Assembly: GCF_016027715.1 (NCBI RefSeq)
Contig: NZ_CP065691.1
Location: 1,211,954 to 1,275,953, forward strand
DNA length: 64,000 nucleotides
Source: Lactococcus garvieae
GTDB lineage: Bacteria > Bacillota > Bacilli > Lactobacillales > Streptococcaceae
Reading direction: 5' to 3'
Below the pieces are notes generated by a model. That model was not told the origin of the DNA, made no database searches, and worked only from the letters and a program-made list of their open reading frames with translations. Below are positions 16,824-25,628 of the stretch, one piece after another; positions within the stretch are counted from its first letter, which is position 1; the number at the start of each line of letters is the position of its first letter. The position numbers were made by a program, and so were the translations under genes.

Positions 16824-17234
16824 ATGAACAAAGTCTTAGATGAAGGCCCTTTTTATCATGGGACAAAGGCCGAGTTAAAAGTGGGCGATTTACTAAAGGC
16901 TGGTTTTGTATCTAACTATGATGCGCGTGTAGTGATGAATCATATTTATTTTACAGCATTGAAAGATGGTGCTGGTTTTGCTGCGCAAATGGCAGCGGGC
17001 GACGGAAACGCTCACGTCTACCTCGTTGAGCCAACTGGTCCTTATGAAAACGATCCAAATGTGACCGACAAGAAATTCCCGGGAAATCCGACACGTTCCT
17101 ATCGCTCAACGTCTCCTTTAAAAATTATTGCAGAAATAAATAACTGGAAGCGAAGACCTCAAGCTGATATTGATAGCTTACAAGAAAAAATCGCATCGCG
17201 CCTGTCAGAAAATAAATCAAAAATCATTAATTAA
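16824..17234 (+). CDS. arr: NAD(+)-rifampin ADP-ribosyltransferase (Arr family)
   Basis: Family members inactivate rifamycins by ADP-ribosylating the ansa-chain hydroxyl at C23. The 136-residue protein has the full Arr pattern: GPFYHGTKAELKVGDLL with the catalytic-site histidine, NHIYFTALKDGAGFAAQMA with the tyrosine, HVYLVEPTGPYENDPN, and DKKFPGNPTRSYRSTSPLKI. The start is the ATG at 16824 with AGAAAGGAAA; upstream codons to 16803 were rejected because they contain this site. Base composition is like the surroundings and there is no mobile element, so it looks resident. Activity on rifampin is inferred from the family. Confidence 0.9.
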   Translation: MNKVLDEGPFYHGTKAELKVGDLLKAGFVSNYDARVVMNHIYFTALKDGAGFAAQMAAGDGNAHVYLVEPTGPYENDPNVTDKKFPGNPTRSYRSTSPLKIIAEINNWKRRPQADIDSLQEKIASRLSENKSKIIN

Positions 17235-17342
17235 TTCATAATTTCAGCCACTCCTCAGTTAAGAAATATTCAAGTAAATAGTGTCAAGACAATCACTAGA
17301 TTATCTAGCAAAAAAATTATAAATTTGGTAAAATGAGGTGCT

Positions 17343-17792
17343 ATGGAAAAAATAAAAAACTTTGCGAAGACCGAAGCATTTGTATATTTGGTCTTTGGTG
17401 TCTTGACTACACTTGTTTATTATGTCTTTATGCAGTCGAGCTTTTATCTGCTTAATCATCCCGGAATCAATGCCGGCGCTATTTCAGAAGCAATTGGACA
17501 AATTGTCAGCATCATCTTTGCTTTTTTTACTAACAAAATTTGGGTTTTCAAACACAAGTCTACTCATCTTTTCCGTGACTTCATCAACTTTGCAGCTGGC
17601 CGTCTCTTCTTCATGTTACTGGCTATCATACTCAAATGGTGGTTTATTGACACCCATCCCGAGATTTTGATGGATTTACTACATTTGAAAAAGCCTGTCG
17701 TTGTCCTGGCCCTCTCGCTCGTCATTCAAGTCCTCAATATTGTTTTGAATTACTTCTATTCAAAATTAATTGTTTTCCGAAAAAAAGCTTAA
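17343..17792 (+). CDS. GtrA family membrane protein
   Basis: A 149-residue protein with four membrane helices in the GtrA layout: AFVYLVFGVLTTLVYYVFM, ISEAIGQIVSIIFAFFTNKI with the family motif NKIWVFK, RLFFMLLAIILKW, and VIQVLNIVLNYFYSKLIVFR. GtrA-type proteins take part in moving or using undecaprenyl-linked sugars for cell-wall polysaccharide modification. It stands alone, after TGAGGTG, and ends at a bidirectional terminator. Confidence 0.9.
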   Translation: MEKIKNFAKTEAFVYLVFGVLTTLVYYVFMQSSFYLLNHPGINAGAISEAIGQIVSIIFAFFTNKIWVFKHKSTHLFRDFINFAAGRLFFMLLAIILKWWFIDTHPEILMDLLHLKKPVVVLALSLVIQVLNIVLNYFYSKLIVFRKKA

Positions 17793-17800
17793 GAAACTAT

Positions 17801-17832
17801 AAAAACTCCCTGTTCAAAACAGCGGAGTTTTT
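17801..17832. terminator. Bidirectional terminator between gtrA-like and yihY-like genes
   Basis: AAAAACTCCCTGTT (17801-17814) pairs with AACAGCGGAGTTTTT (17818-17832) with one internal mismatch. Confidence 0.88.
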
Positions 17833-17837
17833 ATTAT

Positions 17838-18740
17838 TTATTTTCTAATATCCTTGATAAAGCCAACGATTTCTCCCCGGCGCGTTTCAATTTGTCCAAA
17901 ATATTTTTTCTGATACGTAGCGTTTAAAACTGCTCCTATAATTAAGACTTTGGCAATAAAAATAAACCAAATCATCAAACCAAAGATAAGCAAGGATCCA
18001 ACCAACTTGAAGTCTCGCATCTGACTAAGAGCACGTCCTAGGTATACACCAAAAAAGTTAGGTAGAGCAACAAAAACTAAGGTTGAAAAAATAGTTCCTG
18101 GCATAATATAGCGCAGTTTGTGTATTTTCACATTTGGCAATACAAAATAAAGTAAAACCAAAGAAACAAAGACAACAATGATGACTACTGGTAAGGTAGC
18201 TGTTTGCAGCGTTCTATACAGGCTATTATCAAATGCAAAGATATGATCGTGAATAAAGGTCAATGTTACCTGGCCAAATGTTGAAATCAGAATAGTTAAA
18301 GATAACAAAATCATTAGTCCTAAACCGACAACCAATCCAATAATCCGACTGAGAATGAAGTCGCGATGTTGCGAAACTTCATAAGCTTTGTTTATCGCCA
18401 TTTGCAAGGTAGCCAAGGCTCTGGAAAACGTCCAAAAACCAGCTAAAACTGAGACTGATAACAAACCCGTGCTAGGATTTTCTAATATATTTCGGATGAA
18501 ACCAACACTCATTTCATAAATCTGAGGCGGCACCTGATCCTGAAGCACGTCCAAAATCAAATCCGTATCAAGATTTAAAAAGGGAAGCAAGTTTGCCAAA
18601 ATCAAAAGTAAAGGAAAAATAGACAAAAGCAGATAATAAGCAACGGCAATACTCGATAAAGACAATTCGGAACTTTTGTAAAAGTTAATAAAGTCTTTCA
18701 AAGGTTGCCAAGTTGAAACTCGTTTAAAAAGAGCTTTCAT
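17838..18740 (-). CDS. YihY/virulence factor BrkB family membrane protein
   Basis: A 300-residue protein with six predicted helices. Family traits are SSIAVAYYLLLSIFPLLLIL near the N-terminus, GLLSVSVLAGFWTFSRALAT, AINKAYEV, and VLPNVKIHKLRYIMPGTIFS with LPNFFGVYLG in the second half. Formerly misnamed ribonuclease BN; the true role is unknown, probably in the envelope. Not obviously coupled to map, which ends 46 bases upstream of its start. Confidence 0.92.
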   Translation of the reverse strand: MKALFKRVSTWQPLKDFINFYKSSELSLSSIAVAYYLLLSIFPLLLILANLLPFLNLDTDLILDVLQDQVPPQIYEMSVGFIRNILENPSTGLLSVSVLAGFWTFSRALATLQMAINKAYEVSQHRDFILSRIIGLVVGLGLMILLSLTILISTFGQVTLTFIHDHIFAFDNSLYRTLQTATLPVVIIVVFVSLVLLYFVLPNVKIHKLRYIMPGTIFSTLVFVALPNFFGVYLGRALSQMRDFKLVGSLLIFGLMIWFIFIAKVLIIGAVLNATYQKKYFGQIETRRGEIVGFIKDIRK

Positions 18741-18786
18741 TCTTAATTTTCTCCTCTCTTTTTAATGCACACAACCTTCTAACATC

Positions 18787-19644
18787 TTAGTAGGTGCCTT
18801 CTTCTCCTTGACTTGTCAATATAACAGGGCCATCTTTAGTGATAACAAACTGATGTTCATACTGACATGACAAACCGCCATCTAAAGTTTTATGCATCCA
18901 GCCTGTTTCCATATCTGTATCGATTTCCCAAGTACCTGTCGAAATCATTGGCTCAATAGTCAAAACCATACCTTCACGCAAACGTAAACCACGTCCCGCT
19001 TTACCATAGTGAGGAACCAAAGGGTCTTCATGGAAAGTTGGACCCATGCCATGTCCTACAAGGTCACGTACTACACCGTAACCACGACTTTCTGCATATT
19101 CTTGGATGGCTGCACCTATATCACCGATACGGTTTCCTACTACAGCTTGTTCAATCCCAAGGTAAAGACATTCGCGTGTCACATCCATGAGATTTTTAAC
19201 TTCTTCTGAAGGAGTTCCTACAGCGTAAGCCCAACAACTGTCCGCAATAGCTCCACTGAAGCCTTCCGTATATTTTTTCATCTCAGGTACATTGTCAAAA
19301 TCCAGTTTTGCTACATCTACTGAACCATCTTCAACCATACCTAAAACCATATCAACTTTAATAAGGTCTCCATCTTTTAATTTCATGTGGCGTGGAAAGC
19401 TATGGGCTACTTCATCATTAAGTGAACAACAAGTAGCATAAGGATAATCCATAATCGAGCCGTCTACACCGATTTGGAGGGGCAAAGTATTGTTTTCCTT
19501 GCAAACTTTACGGACATATTCTTCAATTTCCCACATATCAATTCCGGGTTTGATCAAATCACGTAAACCGATATGAATACTTGCCAATAGGGACCCAGCA
19601 CGATCCATCTGATCTATTTCACGTTGAGATTTTAATGTAATCAA
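18787..19644 (-). CDS. map: Methionine aminopeptidase, type I
   Basis: Removes the initiator methionine from nascent proteins; a two-metal enzyme. The 285-residue protein shows the family elements LQIGVDGSIMDYPYATCCSL, NDEVAHSFPR, KVDMVLGMVEDGSVDVA, LVGHGMGPTFHEDPLVPHYG and MVLTIEPMIS, supplying the Asp, His and Glu metal ligands. It is longer than the E. coli enzyme, as in other lactococci, because of the insert after VDVAKLDF and a C-terminal extension. The Asp usually found as the first ligand (DxSV) is in DGSVDVAK. Confidence 0.94.
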   Translation of the reverse strand: MITLKSQREIDQMDRAGSLLASIHIGLRDLIKPGIDMWEIEEYVRKVCKENNTLPLQIGVDGSIMDYPYATCCSLNDEVAHSFPRHMKLKDGDLIKVDMVLGMVEDGSVDVAKLDFDNVPEMKKYTEGFSGAIADSCWAYAVGTPSEEVKNLMDVTRECLYLGIEQAVVGNRIGDIGAAIQEYAESRGYGVVRDLVGHGMGPTFHEDPLVPHYGKAGRGLRLREGMVLTIEPMISTGTWEIDTDMETGWMHKTLDGGLSCQYEHQFVITKDGPVILTSQGEEGTY

Positions 19645-19786
19645 TTATTATACCTTCTTCTAAATATTTCTTTAATCGCAATGATACTCCTATTCTATCA
19701 TAAATTATTTTAAGACGGAAGTACTGGGAATCTGCGATATGCAAGGGATAGCGGTTATTTTTTAATACAAGATGTTTTTTTAAGGG

Positions 19787-19828
19787 TTGACAATTCAAAT
19801 TACAAGATATATACTTAGTTACATAAGT
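19787..19828 (+). promoter_or_regulatory. Promoter and operator of the GntR-ABC operon
   Basis: TTGACA (19787-19792), 17 bases, TATACT (19810-19815). A palindrome ACTTA-N6-TAAGT (19813-19828) overlaps the -10 box and start point, a position suited to autorepression by the GntR protein. Confidence 0.75.
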
Positions 19829-19857
19829 AATTAACCAACAAACAGAAAGGAGGAGAT

Positions 19858-20226
19858 ATGAAATTTGATTTTGAAGGGGAAGCGCCCTTATATCAGCAAG
19901 TAGCTGAGGAGATATCAGAAGGGATTTTCAATGGGTCTTACAAAGAAGAAACACAAATACCTTCTACTACAGAAATTTCTAAAATGTATAAAATAAATCC
20001 AGCAACAATCTTAAAAGGAATGAATAAGTTAGTGGAGGAAAACTTAATTGAAAAGAAAAGAGGACTCGGAATGTTTGTGAAATCAGGAGCTCAACAAGCT
20101 CTTCTAGAAAAAAGAAAAACAGAATTTATTAATCATAAACTATTGAATATTTTAGAAGAAGCCCAGAAGCTCGATATTTCTCAAGAACAATTGATAAATT
20201 TAATAGAGAGAGGTTATACAAAATGA
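19858..20226 (+). CDS. GntR family regulator, YtrA subfamily
   Basis: A 122-residue regulator with an N-terminal winged helix: YQQVAEEISEGIFNGSYKEE, then TQIPSTTEISKMYKINPATI and the GMFVKSGAQQ wing. The short C-terminal helical part without a ligand domain is the YtrA type, in which the regulator controls an adjacent ABC transporter. The ATG follows AAAGGAGGAG. The stop codon overlaps the ATPase start (20223-20226). Confidence 0.93.
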   Translation: MKFDFEGEAPLYQQVAEEISEGIFNGSYKEETQIPSTTEISKMYKINPATILKGMNKLVEENLIEKKRGLGMFVKSGAQQALLEKRKTEFINHKLLNILEEAQKLDISQEQLINLIERGYTK

Positions 20227-21080
20227 ACTTAAGAATAAAAGAAGTCAGTAAAATTTATGGCAAAAAAAATGTTTTAGATAATATCTCTATTAATATAGAG
20301 CCTCAAAAAATATATGGTTTGTTAGGAAATAATGGTGCTGGAAAAAGTACCTTATTGAATATAATAAATAACCGAATTTTCAGTACTACAGGCCAAATTG
20401 AGCTTTTAGGTGAAAAAATATCTGACAATGAAAAATATTTGAACAAACTTTATTTGATGAGCGAAGATGACTTATATCCTTCTAAAATAAAGATAAATTC
20501 TTTATTTAAGTTAACAGAAAAATTTTATGGAAGTTTTGACTGGGATTTGGCCCATCAAATGTTAGAAGAGTTTGAACTTGATTCTAGCAAGTACCTGAAT
20601 AAATTATCTACAGGTTATCGAAGTATTACAAAATTAATTGTTGCTTTATGTGTTCCCTGTGACTATATCTTTCTGGATGAGCCTGTTTTAGGTTTAGATG
20701 CAAATCACCGTGAAATCTTTTATAATTTTTTACTGGAAACGTATCAAGATAGACTCCGAACATTTGTGATTTCCACTCATTTAATCGAAGAAATATCCAA
20801 CCTTCTTGAACGTGTCATCATCTTAGATAAGGGTAAAGTGATCGCTGATGAAGATGTCGAAGTTATGCTGAAGGGAGCATATATTTTATCTGGTTCCACT
20901 GATGAAGTCGAAGCACTTCTTGACAATGTTCAAGTACTAGATAAAGAATTACTTGGTGGAGCAACAACTGTTTATATCAAAGGAAATCTGACAAGAAAAA
21001 ATTTAGGAAATATTAAAGTAACTCCTATGAACTTACAAGATTATTTTAAAAAAGTAACAAGCAGAAAGAAGGTAAAGTAA
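20223..21080 (+). CDS. ABC transporter ATP-binding protein of the GntR operon
   Basis: A 285-residue ATPase with Walker A GNNGAGKST, an atypical signature region (LSTGYRSITKLIVAL in place of LSGGQ), Walker B YIFLDEPVLGLDA and the switch histidine in VISTHLIEE. The C-terminal 80 residues form an accessory domain. It is coupled to the regulator by an ATGA overlap and abuts the permease gene. Such YtrB-like exporters often respond to cell-wall active compounds. The substrate is unknown. Confidence 0.9.
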   Translation: MNLRIKEVSKIYGKKNVLDNISINIEPQKIYGLLGNNGAGKSTLLNIINNRIFSTTGQIELLGEKISDNEKYLNKLYLMSEDDLYPSKIKINSLFKLTEKFYGSFDWDLAHQMLEEFELDSSKYLNKLSTGYRSITKLIVALCVPCDYIFLDEPVLGLDANHREIFYNFLLETYQDRLRTFVISTHLIEEISNLLERVIILDKGKVIADEDVEVMLKGAYILSGSTDEVEALLDNVQVLDKELLGGATTVYIKGNLTRKNLGNIKVTPMNLQDYFKKVTSRKKVK

Positions 21081-21812
21081 ATGAAGTATAAAACAGCAGT
21101 TGAATATAAACTTTTAAAACAAGTTATCTCCTTAGGTATTTTCTTTGTTTGGTGGATTTTATTTGGCATTGCTTTTCCAATAATAGGAATTTGGTTTTCC
21201 GGAAGTGAAACTGGTTTATCAGCAGATGTTCTCTTTCCCATAATCTTTTTTTCAATTATTATTTCATTTATTGGGGGAGGTGCAGACTTTAAGTTCTTTA
21301 TCCAAAATGGCCTAAGTCGCCTTGATATTTTCTTAGTAAACTTGTCTACCATTAGTTTAACCTCGTTTATTACTTCAATATTAGTCTTTTCCCTATCAAA
21401 GATCTCATTCTCTAGTCTTGATTTATCGACAATGATTACATCTAAAGGTTTTTATTATAATGATAATCCCCTCCTAAATATCCTCCTCCTTTTTATGGTG
21501 ATTTTCTTTTTCTCATCTTTTGGTTTACTCGTAGGTACTTTCAATGATATGTTTACAGGTCTCAAGAAAATAATTATCTTATTGTTGGCTATGGCTCTAC
21601 CAATCATCATTGCTACCCTTATCCAATTAGGAGGCGACTCAGCAAAAATACACTTTGCGAATTTCCTGAAATATATTTTAGGATACTCCAATAATCAAAG
21701 CACCCTTTCGTCTGTGCCTTTTATGCTTACCTTGTTCTTCTTTTCTGCCTTATGCTTTAGCATCCTTTTTGTACTTAATCATTATCATGAAGTTCGTCAT
21801 AAAAGTGCATAG
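21081..21812 (+). CDS. ABC transporter permease of the GntR operon
   Basis: A 243-residue membrane protein with six hydrophobic segments, for example ISLGIFFVWWILFGIAFPII, FFSIIISFIGGGADFKFFI and LPIIIATLIQLGG. It begins immediately after the ATPase stop. Family assignment is by context and topology, since such permeases diverge quickly. It probably pairs with two copies of the ATPase. Confidence 0.85.
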   Translation: MKYKTAVEYKLLKQVISLGIFFVWWILFGIAFPIIGIWFSGSETGLSADVLFPIIFFSIIISFIGGGADFKFFIQNGLSRLDIFLVNLSTISLTSFITSILVFSLSKISFSSLDLSTMITSKGFYYNDNPLLNILLLFMVIFFFSSFGLLVGTFNDMFTGLKKIIILLLAMALPIIIATLIQLGGDSAKIHFANFLKYILGYSNNQSTLSSVPFMLTLFFFSALCFSILFVLNHYHEVRHKSA

Positions 21813-21897
21813 AAAACCTGTAAAAATGTACAAGAGCTGATTTTTATAGAATTTCTTGATATAATCTTGTTATATAAATTTCATAAGGGAGCAAAAA

Positions 21898-22341
21898 ATG
21901 GCTTTAGCAAAAGTAGTTTATGCAAGTATGACAGGTAATACACAAGAGATCGCAGAGATCGTCGCTGATAAATTAGAAGATTTGGGACTGGATGTAGATT
22001 TGGATGAATGTACATCCGTTGATGCTGATGAGTTTGAAGAGGCTGATCTTTGTATCGTTGCCACTTATACTTACGGTGATGGGGAATTACCTGATGAAAT
22101 CGTCGATTTCTATGAAGATTTGAAAGATGTTAATCTTGCTGGAAAAACTTTTGGTGTTTGTGGTTCAGGAGATACTTTCTACGATGACTTCTGTATCTGT
22201 GTCGATATGTTTGAAGAACAGTTTGGGCTCACAGGAGCTGAAAAAGGAGCTGAATCAGTCAAGGTAGATTTAAATGCGGAAGATGAAGATATCACTAATC
22301 TTGAAGCCTTTGCTGAAACATTAGCAGCTAAAGTTCAATAA
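21898..22341 (+). CDS. Flavodoxin (short-chain)
   Basis: A 147-residue FMN electron carrier. The phosphate-binding loop is SMTGNTQE (about residues 10-17); the isoalloxazine loops are TYTYGDGELPDE and CGSGDTFYDDFC. The protein is very acidic, as usual. It stands alone with its own ribosome binding site (AAGGGAG). A partner reductase is not in this window. Confidence 0.95.
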   Translation: MALAKVVYASMTGNTQEIAEIVADKLEDLGLDVDLDECTSVDADEFEEADLCIVATYTYGDGELPDEIVDFYEDLKDVNLAGKTFGVCGSGDTFYDDFCICVDMFEEQFGLTGAEKGAESVKVDLNAEDEDITNLEAFAETLAAKVQ

Positions 22342-22344
22342 AAT

Positions 22345-22370
22345 AAAAAAACTGCAATTGCAGTTTTTTT
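22345..22370. terminator. Bidirectional terminator after flavodoxin
   Basis: A perfect palindrome ACTGCAATTGCAGT (22351-22364) is flanked by A and T runs; the convergent methyltransferase gene ends inside it. Confidence 0.88.
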
Positions 22371-23097
22371 ATATACTGAACATAAGAATCCCTGCCGCAA
22401 CTGCAACATTCAACGATTCGGCCTGACCCGGCATTTCAATATGAATCAATTTGTCTGCAGCTGCTACTGCTTCTGAGGTTACACCAGATCCTTCGTTCCC
22501 CATAATTAAGGCAAAACTGCTCTCTGCCACAAGCTCTTTGTGGCTAACTGAATTTTCAGATAGGGTGGTAACATACAGAGGAATTTCTGCATTTTTCAGT
22601 ATCTCTAGGCTATCGATAAGCTTGATGGGGATATGAAAATTACTTCCTTGCATACTTCGCATGACCTTTGGTGCATAAACATCAGCTGTTTCTCCTAAGC
22701 AAAGTACAGCTGTATACCCCGCCGCATCAGCTGTGCGTATCATAGTACCTACATTCCCAGGATCTTGAACATTTTCTAGGACTAAAAATTTACCTTGATT
22801 AAACAGAACCTCTTGGGATTTGTGTGCCACTTCGGCTATTACTCCTTGCGGGGTTCCCGTATCAGATAAGCTCTTCAGTACTTCCGCACTTACCACCACA
22901 ACTTTATCGCAGTTTGCGACTTTATCGTACTTATATTCTTCTACAAATATTTGTAAAATCTCAGCCTTAGAATTCATGGCTTCTTCAAGCAGATGAAAGC
23001 CTTCGATAAGATAAGATTTTTGACGATACTTTTTCTTAGTCAGGAGCTTACGTGCTTCTTTAATTTTTTTATTGTCTTTTGCTGTAATAATTTCCAT
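22369..23097 (-). CDS. TrmH/SpoU family RNA methyltransferase
   Basis: A 242-residue 2'-O-ribose methyltransferase. An N-terminal substrate-binding part (KKIKEARKLLTKKKYRQKSY, LIEGFHLLEEA) precedes the knotted SPOUT domain with its three motifs: ENVQDPGNVGTMIRTADAAG, LIMGNEGSGV and HIEMPGQAESLNVAVAAGI. The target nucleotide cannot be told from sequence; 23S rRNA is usual. It is divergent from the acylphosphatase gene. Confidence 0.93.
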   Translation of the reverse strand: MEIITAKDNKKIKEARKLLTKKKYRQKSYLIEGFHLLEEAMNSKAEILQIFVEEYKYDKVANCDKVVVVSAEVLKSLSDTGTPQGVIAEVAHKSQEVLFNQGKFLVLENVQDPGNVGTMIRTADAAGYTAVLCLGETADVYAPKVMRSMQGSNFHIPIKLIDSLEILKNAEIPLYVTTLSENSVSHKELVAESSFALIMGNEGSGVTSEAVAAADKLIHIEMPGQAESLNVAVAAGILMFSI

Positions 23098-23160
23098 TTG
23101 ATATAATTATATCATAGATTACTTGAAGAATTTTTATTTTCCTACAAGGAGGTTGGTACG

Positions 23161-23436
23161 ATGCATAAGGTAAAAATGATTGTTCATGGGCAGGTACAAG
23201 GCGTTGGCTTTCGCTATAGCACTGTCCTTATTGCAAGAGAACTGGGAATAAAAGGTCGCGTTTGGAACAATGCAGATGGTACGGTCGGTCTTCTGGCTCA
23301 ATCAGATAGTCAGGCAGCTTTAAAAAGTTTTGAAATGAAGTTGCGTCAAGGGCCAACGCCCTTTGCCTCAGTTTCAAAGTTAGATATCAGCACCACAGAC
23401 TTTTCAGACTTCAAAAATTTTGATATCAAATATTAA
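23161..23436 (+). CDS. acyP: Acylphosphatase
   Basis: Hydrolyses acyl phosphates such as carbamoyl phosphate. A 91-residue enzyme with the signature VHGQVQGVGFRYSTVLIARE containing the catalytic arginine and the GRVWNNADGTVGLLAQ strand with the catalytic asparagine. The ATG follows AAGGAGG. It lies back to back with the SpoU methyltransferase gene, an arrangement common in lactic acid bacteria. Confidence 0.95.
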   Translation: MHKVKMIVHGQVQGVGFRYSTVLIARELGIKGRVWNNADGTVGLLAQSDSQAALKSFEMKLRQGPTPFASVSKLDISTTDFSDFKNFDIKY

Positions 23437-23455
23437 TCACGCCTACTCAAAAGGC

Positions 23456-23485
23456 AAAAAGGACTGTCTCCGAGAGAAGTCCTTT
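23456..23485. terminator. Terminator between acylphosphatase and lysozyme-like genes
   Basis: AAAAAGGACT and AGTCCTTTT form a stem with an 11-base loop, then TGTTTT. Confidence 0.8.
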
Positions 23486-23489
23486 TGTT

Positions 23490-24101
23490 TTACCAGTTAA
23501 AGAGGTTAAGCAACAAGAGATGCCATTTAACCTCATTTGCATAGTACATATTTCCGCCATTGACGTAAAGTTTTCCTTTACTGTTCATTAATGAATCAAC
23601 TGTCACATGGTAATAGGTCGCATTTGACGTGTTTCCTAAACTGGGAGCAACTACGGTTCGTGAATATTTTTCTGCAAGTTCGAGATTATTTTTTCTGCCA
23701 TTTTTGGCTACATAATCAACGTAAGATTGTCCAAAATTATAGGCTTGGACACCTGTCCAAATATCTACATTTTTATCTTCAGCGTATTCCAAAACTTTAC
23801 ACAGGTTTGCCACACCTTGTGCGATACTTTTATCTTCATCTGATATACTGTTTTGATTGCCATTTAAGCTCTCGCTCGACTGCATAACATCTGTAGCATT
23901 TCCTTTTGTCTCTGTATAAATAATTGCTAATGCTAGCTTTGTATCTCCTTCTAGCCCTTGAGCTTTAAGAGTTGCATCAACTGATTGTTCATACTTCATC
24001 ACATTTTTTACATTTGTATAAGTTCTATGCACATAAAAAACTACTCCAACCACTGCTGCCAGTAGTGCAAGTTTAGTAAGTAGCTTCAAAATTTTCAACA
24101 T
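23490..24101 (-). CDS. Lysozyme-like (transglycosylase fold) exported protein
   Basis: A 203-residue protein with an N-terminal membrane anchor (LLTKLALLAAVVGVVFYVHR) and a lysozyme-like domain as in pneumococcal PvaA. The catalytic glutamate is in LALAIIYTETKGNATDVMQS; SESLNG, IAQGVANLCKVLEYA, WTGVQAYNFG and YVDYVAKNG continue the domain. It would cleave or remodel peptidoglycan outside the membrane. It stands alone and ends at a terminator shared with the acylphosphatase gene. Confidence 0.88.
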   Translation of the reverse strand: MLKILKLLTKLALLAAVVGVVFYVHRTYTNVKNVMKYEQSVDATLKAQGLEGDTKLALAIIYTETKGNATDVMQSSESLNGNQNSISDEDKSIAQGVANLCKVLEYAEDKNVDIWTGVQAYNFGQSYVDYVAKNGRKNNLELAEKYSRTVVAPSLGNTSNATYYHVTVDSLMNSKGKLYVNGGNMYYANEVKWHLLLLNLFNW

Positions 24102-24272
24102 CTGTCTATATCCTAATCATTTTTTCCGATGGTTCGTGTATCAATTTACTTATCATTTTATACCATCTTATGTTAAAAACTTCTCTAGCATTTCCACCTT
24201 TTTTTACTTATCACTGTTCATATTATTATTTAGGTTGGTGGAAATTTTTGTTAAAAAAGTCATACTTACATT

Positions 24273-25514
24273 CTAGACTAAAGGAAAGCCTTTTGTCAAA
24301 TCTAATGCAAATTGTCGAACTTCTTGTAGTGCTACTTCATTATCTTTATTAGACAAAGCCTTGATGATTGCTTGAGCAATTTTACGACTTTCCTCTTCTT
24401 TCATGCCACGACTTGTAATCGCTGCTGCACCGATACGGACACCACTTGTCTTAAAGGGACTCAGTTCCTCACCTGGTACAGAGTTTTTATTAAGAGTAAT
24501 ATTGACAGTGTCTAGAAGATTTTGTGCTTCTTTACCATTGATACCTAACTCTGTTACTTTGACTAAGAAAAGATGATTATCTGTTCCATCTGAAATAACG
24601 TGTAAACCAGCTCTGCTGAATTCATCAGCCATAGCTGCTGTATTTTTCACGACTTGTTCAATATATGTTGTAAACTCAGGCGCCAGCGCTTCTTTAAAAG
24701 CAACCGCTTTAGCAGCAATTACATGTTCCAATGGGCCGCCTTGTAAACCTGGGAAAATTGCACTGTCAATCTTTTTCGCTAAATCCGCATTATTGGTTAA
24801 AATAATACCGCCACGTGGGCCGCGTAATGTTTTATGTGTTGTCGAAGTCACTACATCTGCATAGGGGAAAGGACTTGGATGGTGTCCTGTAGCCACAAGA
24901 CCTGCAATATGTGCCATGTCAACCATGAGTTTAGCTCCCACGGCGTCGGCAATTTCACGGAATTTTGAGAAATCGATAATGCGTGAATAAGCGGATGCAC
25001 CAGCCACGATTAATGCTGGACGGTGTTTTTCGGCCTGAGCTGCAATTTCTTCAAAGTCTAGTAATTCAGTTTCTGGGTTTAAGCCATATGAAACAAAATT
25101 ATAAGTCTTTCCAGAAAAGTTAACTTGTGATCCATGAGTCAAGTGACCACCAGAATTCAAATCCATCCCTAAGACAGTATCACCTGGCTCGATAAGGGCC
25201 ATATATGCCGCTGCATTAGCTTGCGACCCGGAGTGCGGTTGGACATTTGCAAAGTCAGCATGGAATAATTCTTTGACACGTTCGATTGCCAAGTTTTCGA
25301 CCACATCTACAGCTTCTGTCCCGCCATAGTAACGTTTATCCGGATAACCTTCCGCATATTTGTTGGTCAAGACAGAGCCCTGTGCTGCACGTACCGCGGG
25401 GGATACGATATTTTCAGAGGCAATTAACTCAATAGTTTCTTGCTGACGAACTTCTTCTGCATGTATAGCAGCCCAAAGTTCTGGATCAAACGCTTCAAAA
25501 TTATATATTTCCAT
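24273..25514 (-). CDS. glyA: Serine hydroxymethyltransferase
   Basis: Interconverts serine and glycine with tetrahydrofolate, feeding one-carbon metabolism; PLP enzyme. The 413-residue protein has [53 protein letters not shown] and the PLP-lysine segment [17 protein letters not shown]. Start at ATG 25514 after AAAGGAG. A TATAAT box lies at 25591-25596 on the minus strand, and CCGAAC next to the -35 region resembles a PurR half-site core, without proof. The promoter separates it from tsaC. Confidence 0.97.
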   Translation of the reverse strand: MEIYNFEAFDPELWAAIHAEEVRQQETIELIASENIVSPAVRAAQGSVLTNKYAEGYPDKRYYGGTEAVDVVENLAIERVKELFHADFANVQPHSGSQANAAAYMALIEPGDTVLGMDLNSGGHLTHGSQVNFSGKTYNFVSYGLNPETELLDFEEIAAQAEKHRPALIVAGASAYSRIIDFSKFREIADAVGAKLMVDMAHIAGLVATGHHPSPFPYADVVTSTTHKTLRGPRGGIILTNNADLAKKIDSAIFPGLQGGPLEHVIAAKAVAFKEALAPEFTTYIEQVVKNTAAMADEFSRAGLHVISDGTDNHLFLVKVTELGINGKEAQNLLDTVNITLNKNSVPGEELSPFKTSGVRIGAAAITSRGMKEEESRKIAQAIIKALSNKDNEVALQEVRQFALDLTKGFPLV

Positions 25515-25628
25515 GTGTAGTCTCCTTTGCCTTATACGGTGCTTACCTCAAGCCTTTTCCAAGTGCGTGGGAAGCTTTTGTACATCTTCCATTATATCTA
25601 AAGCAAAGTTCCGAACCAAATTATCTGT

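Noticed and set aside
25591-25620. PurBox-like sequence (CCGAAC core) upstream of glyA
   Set aside because: Only the core matches, and it would overlap the -35 region instead of lying farther upstream as PurR activator sites do, so it was not listed as a site.
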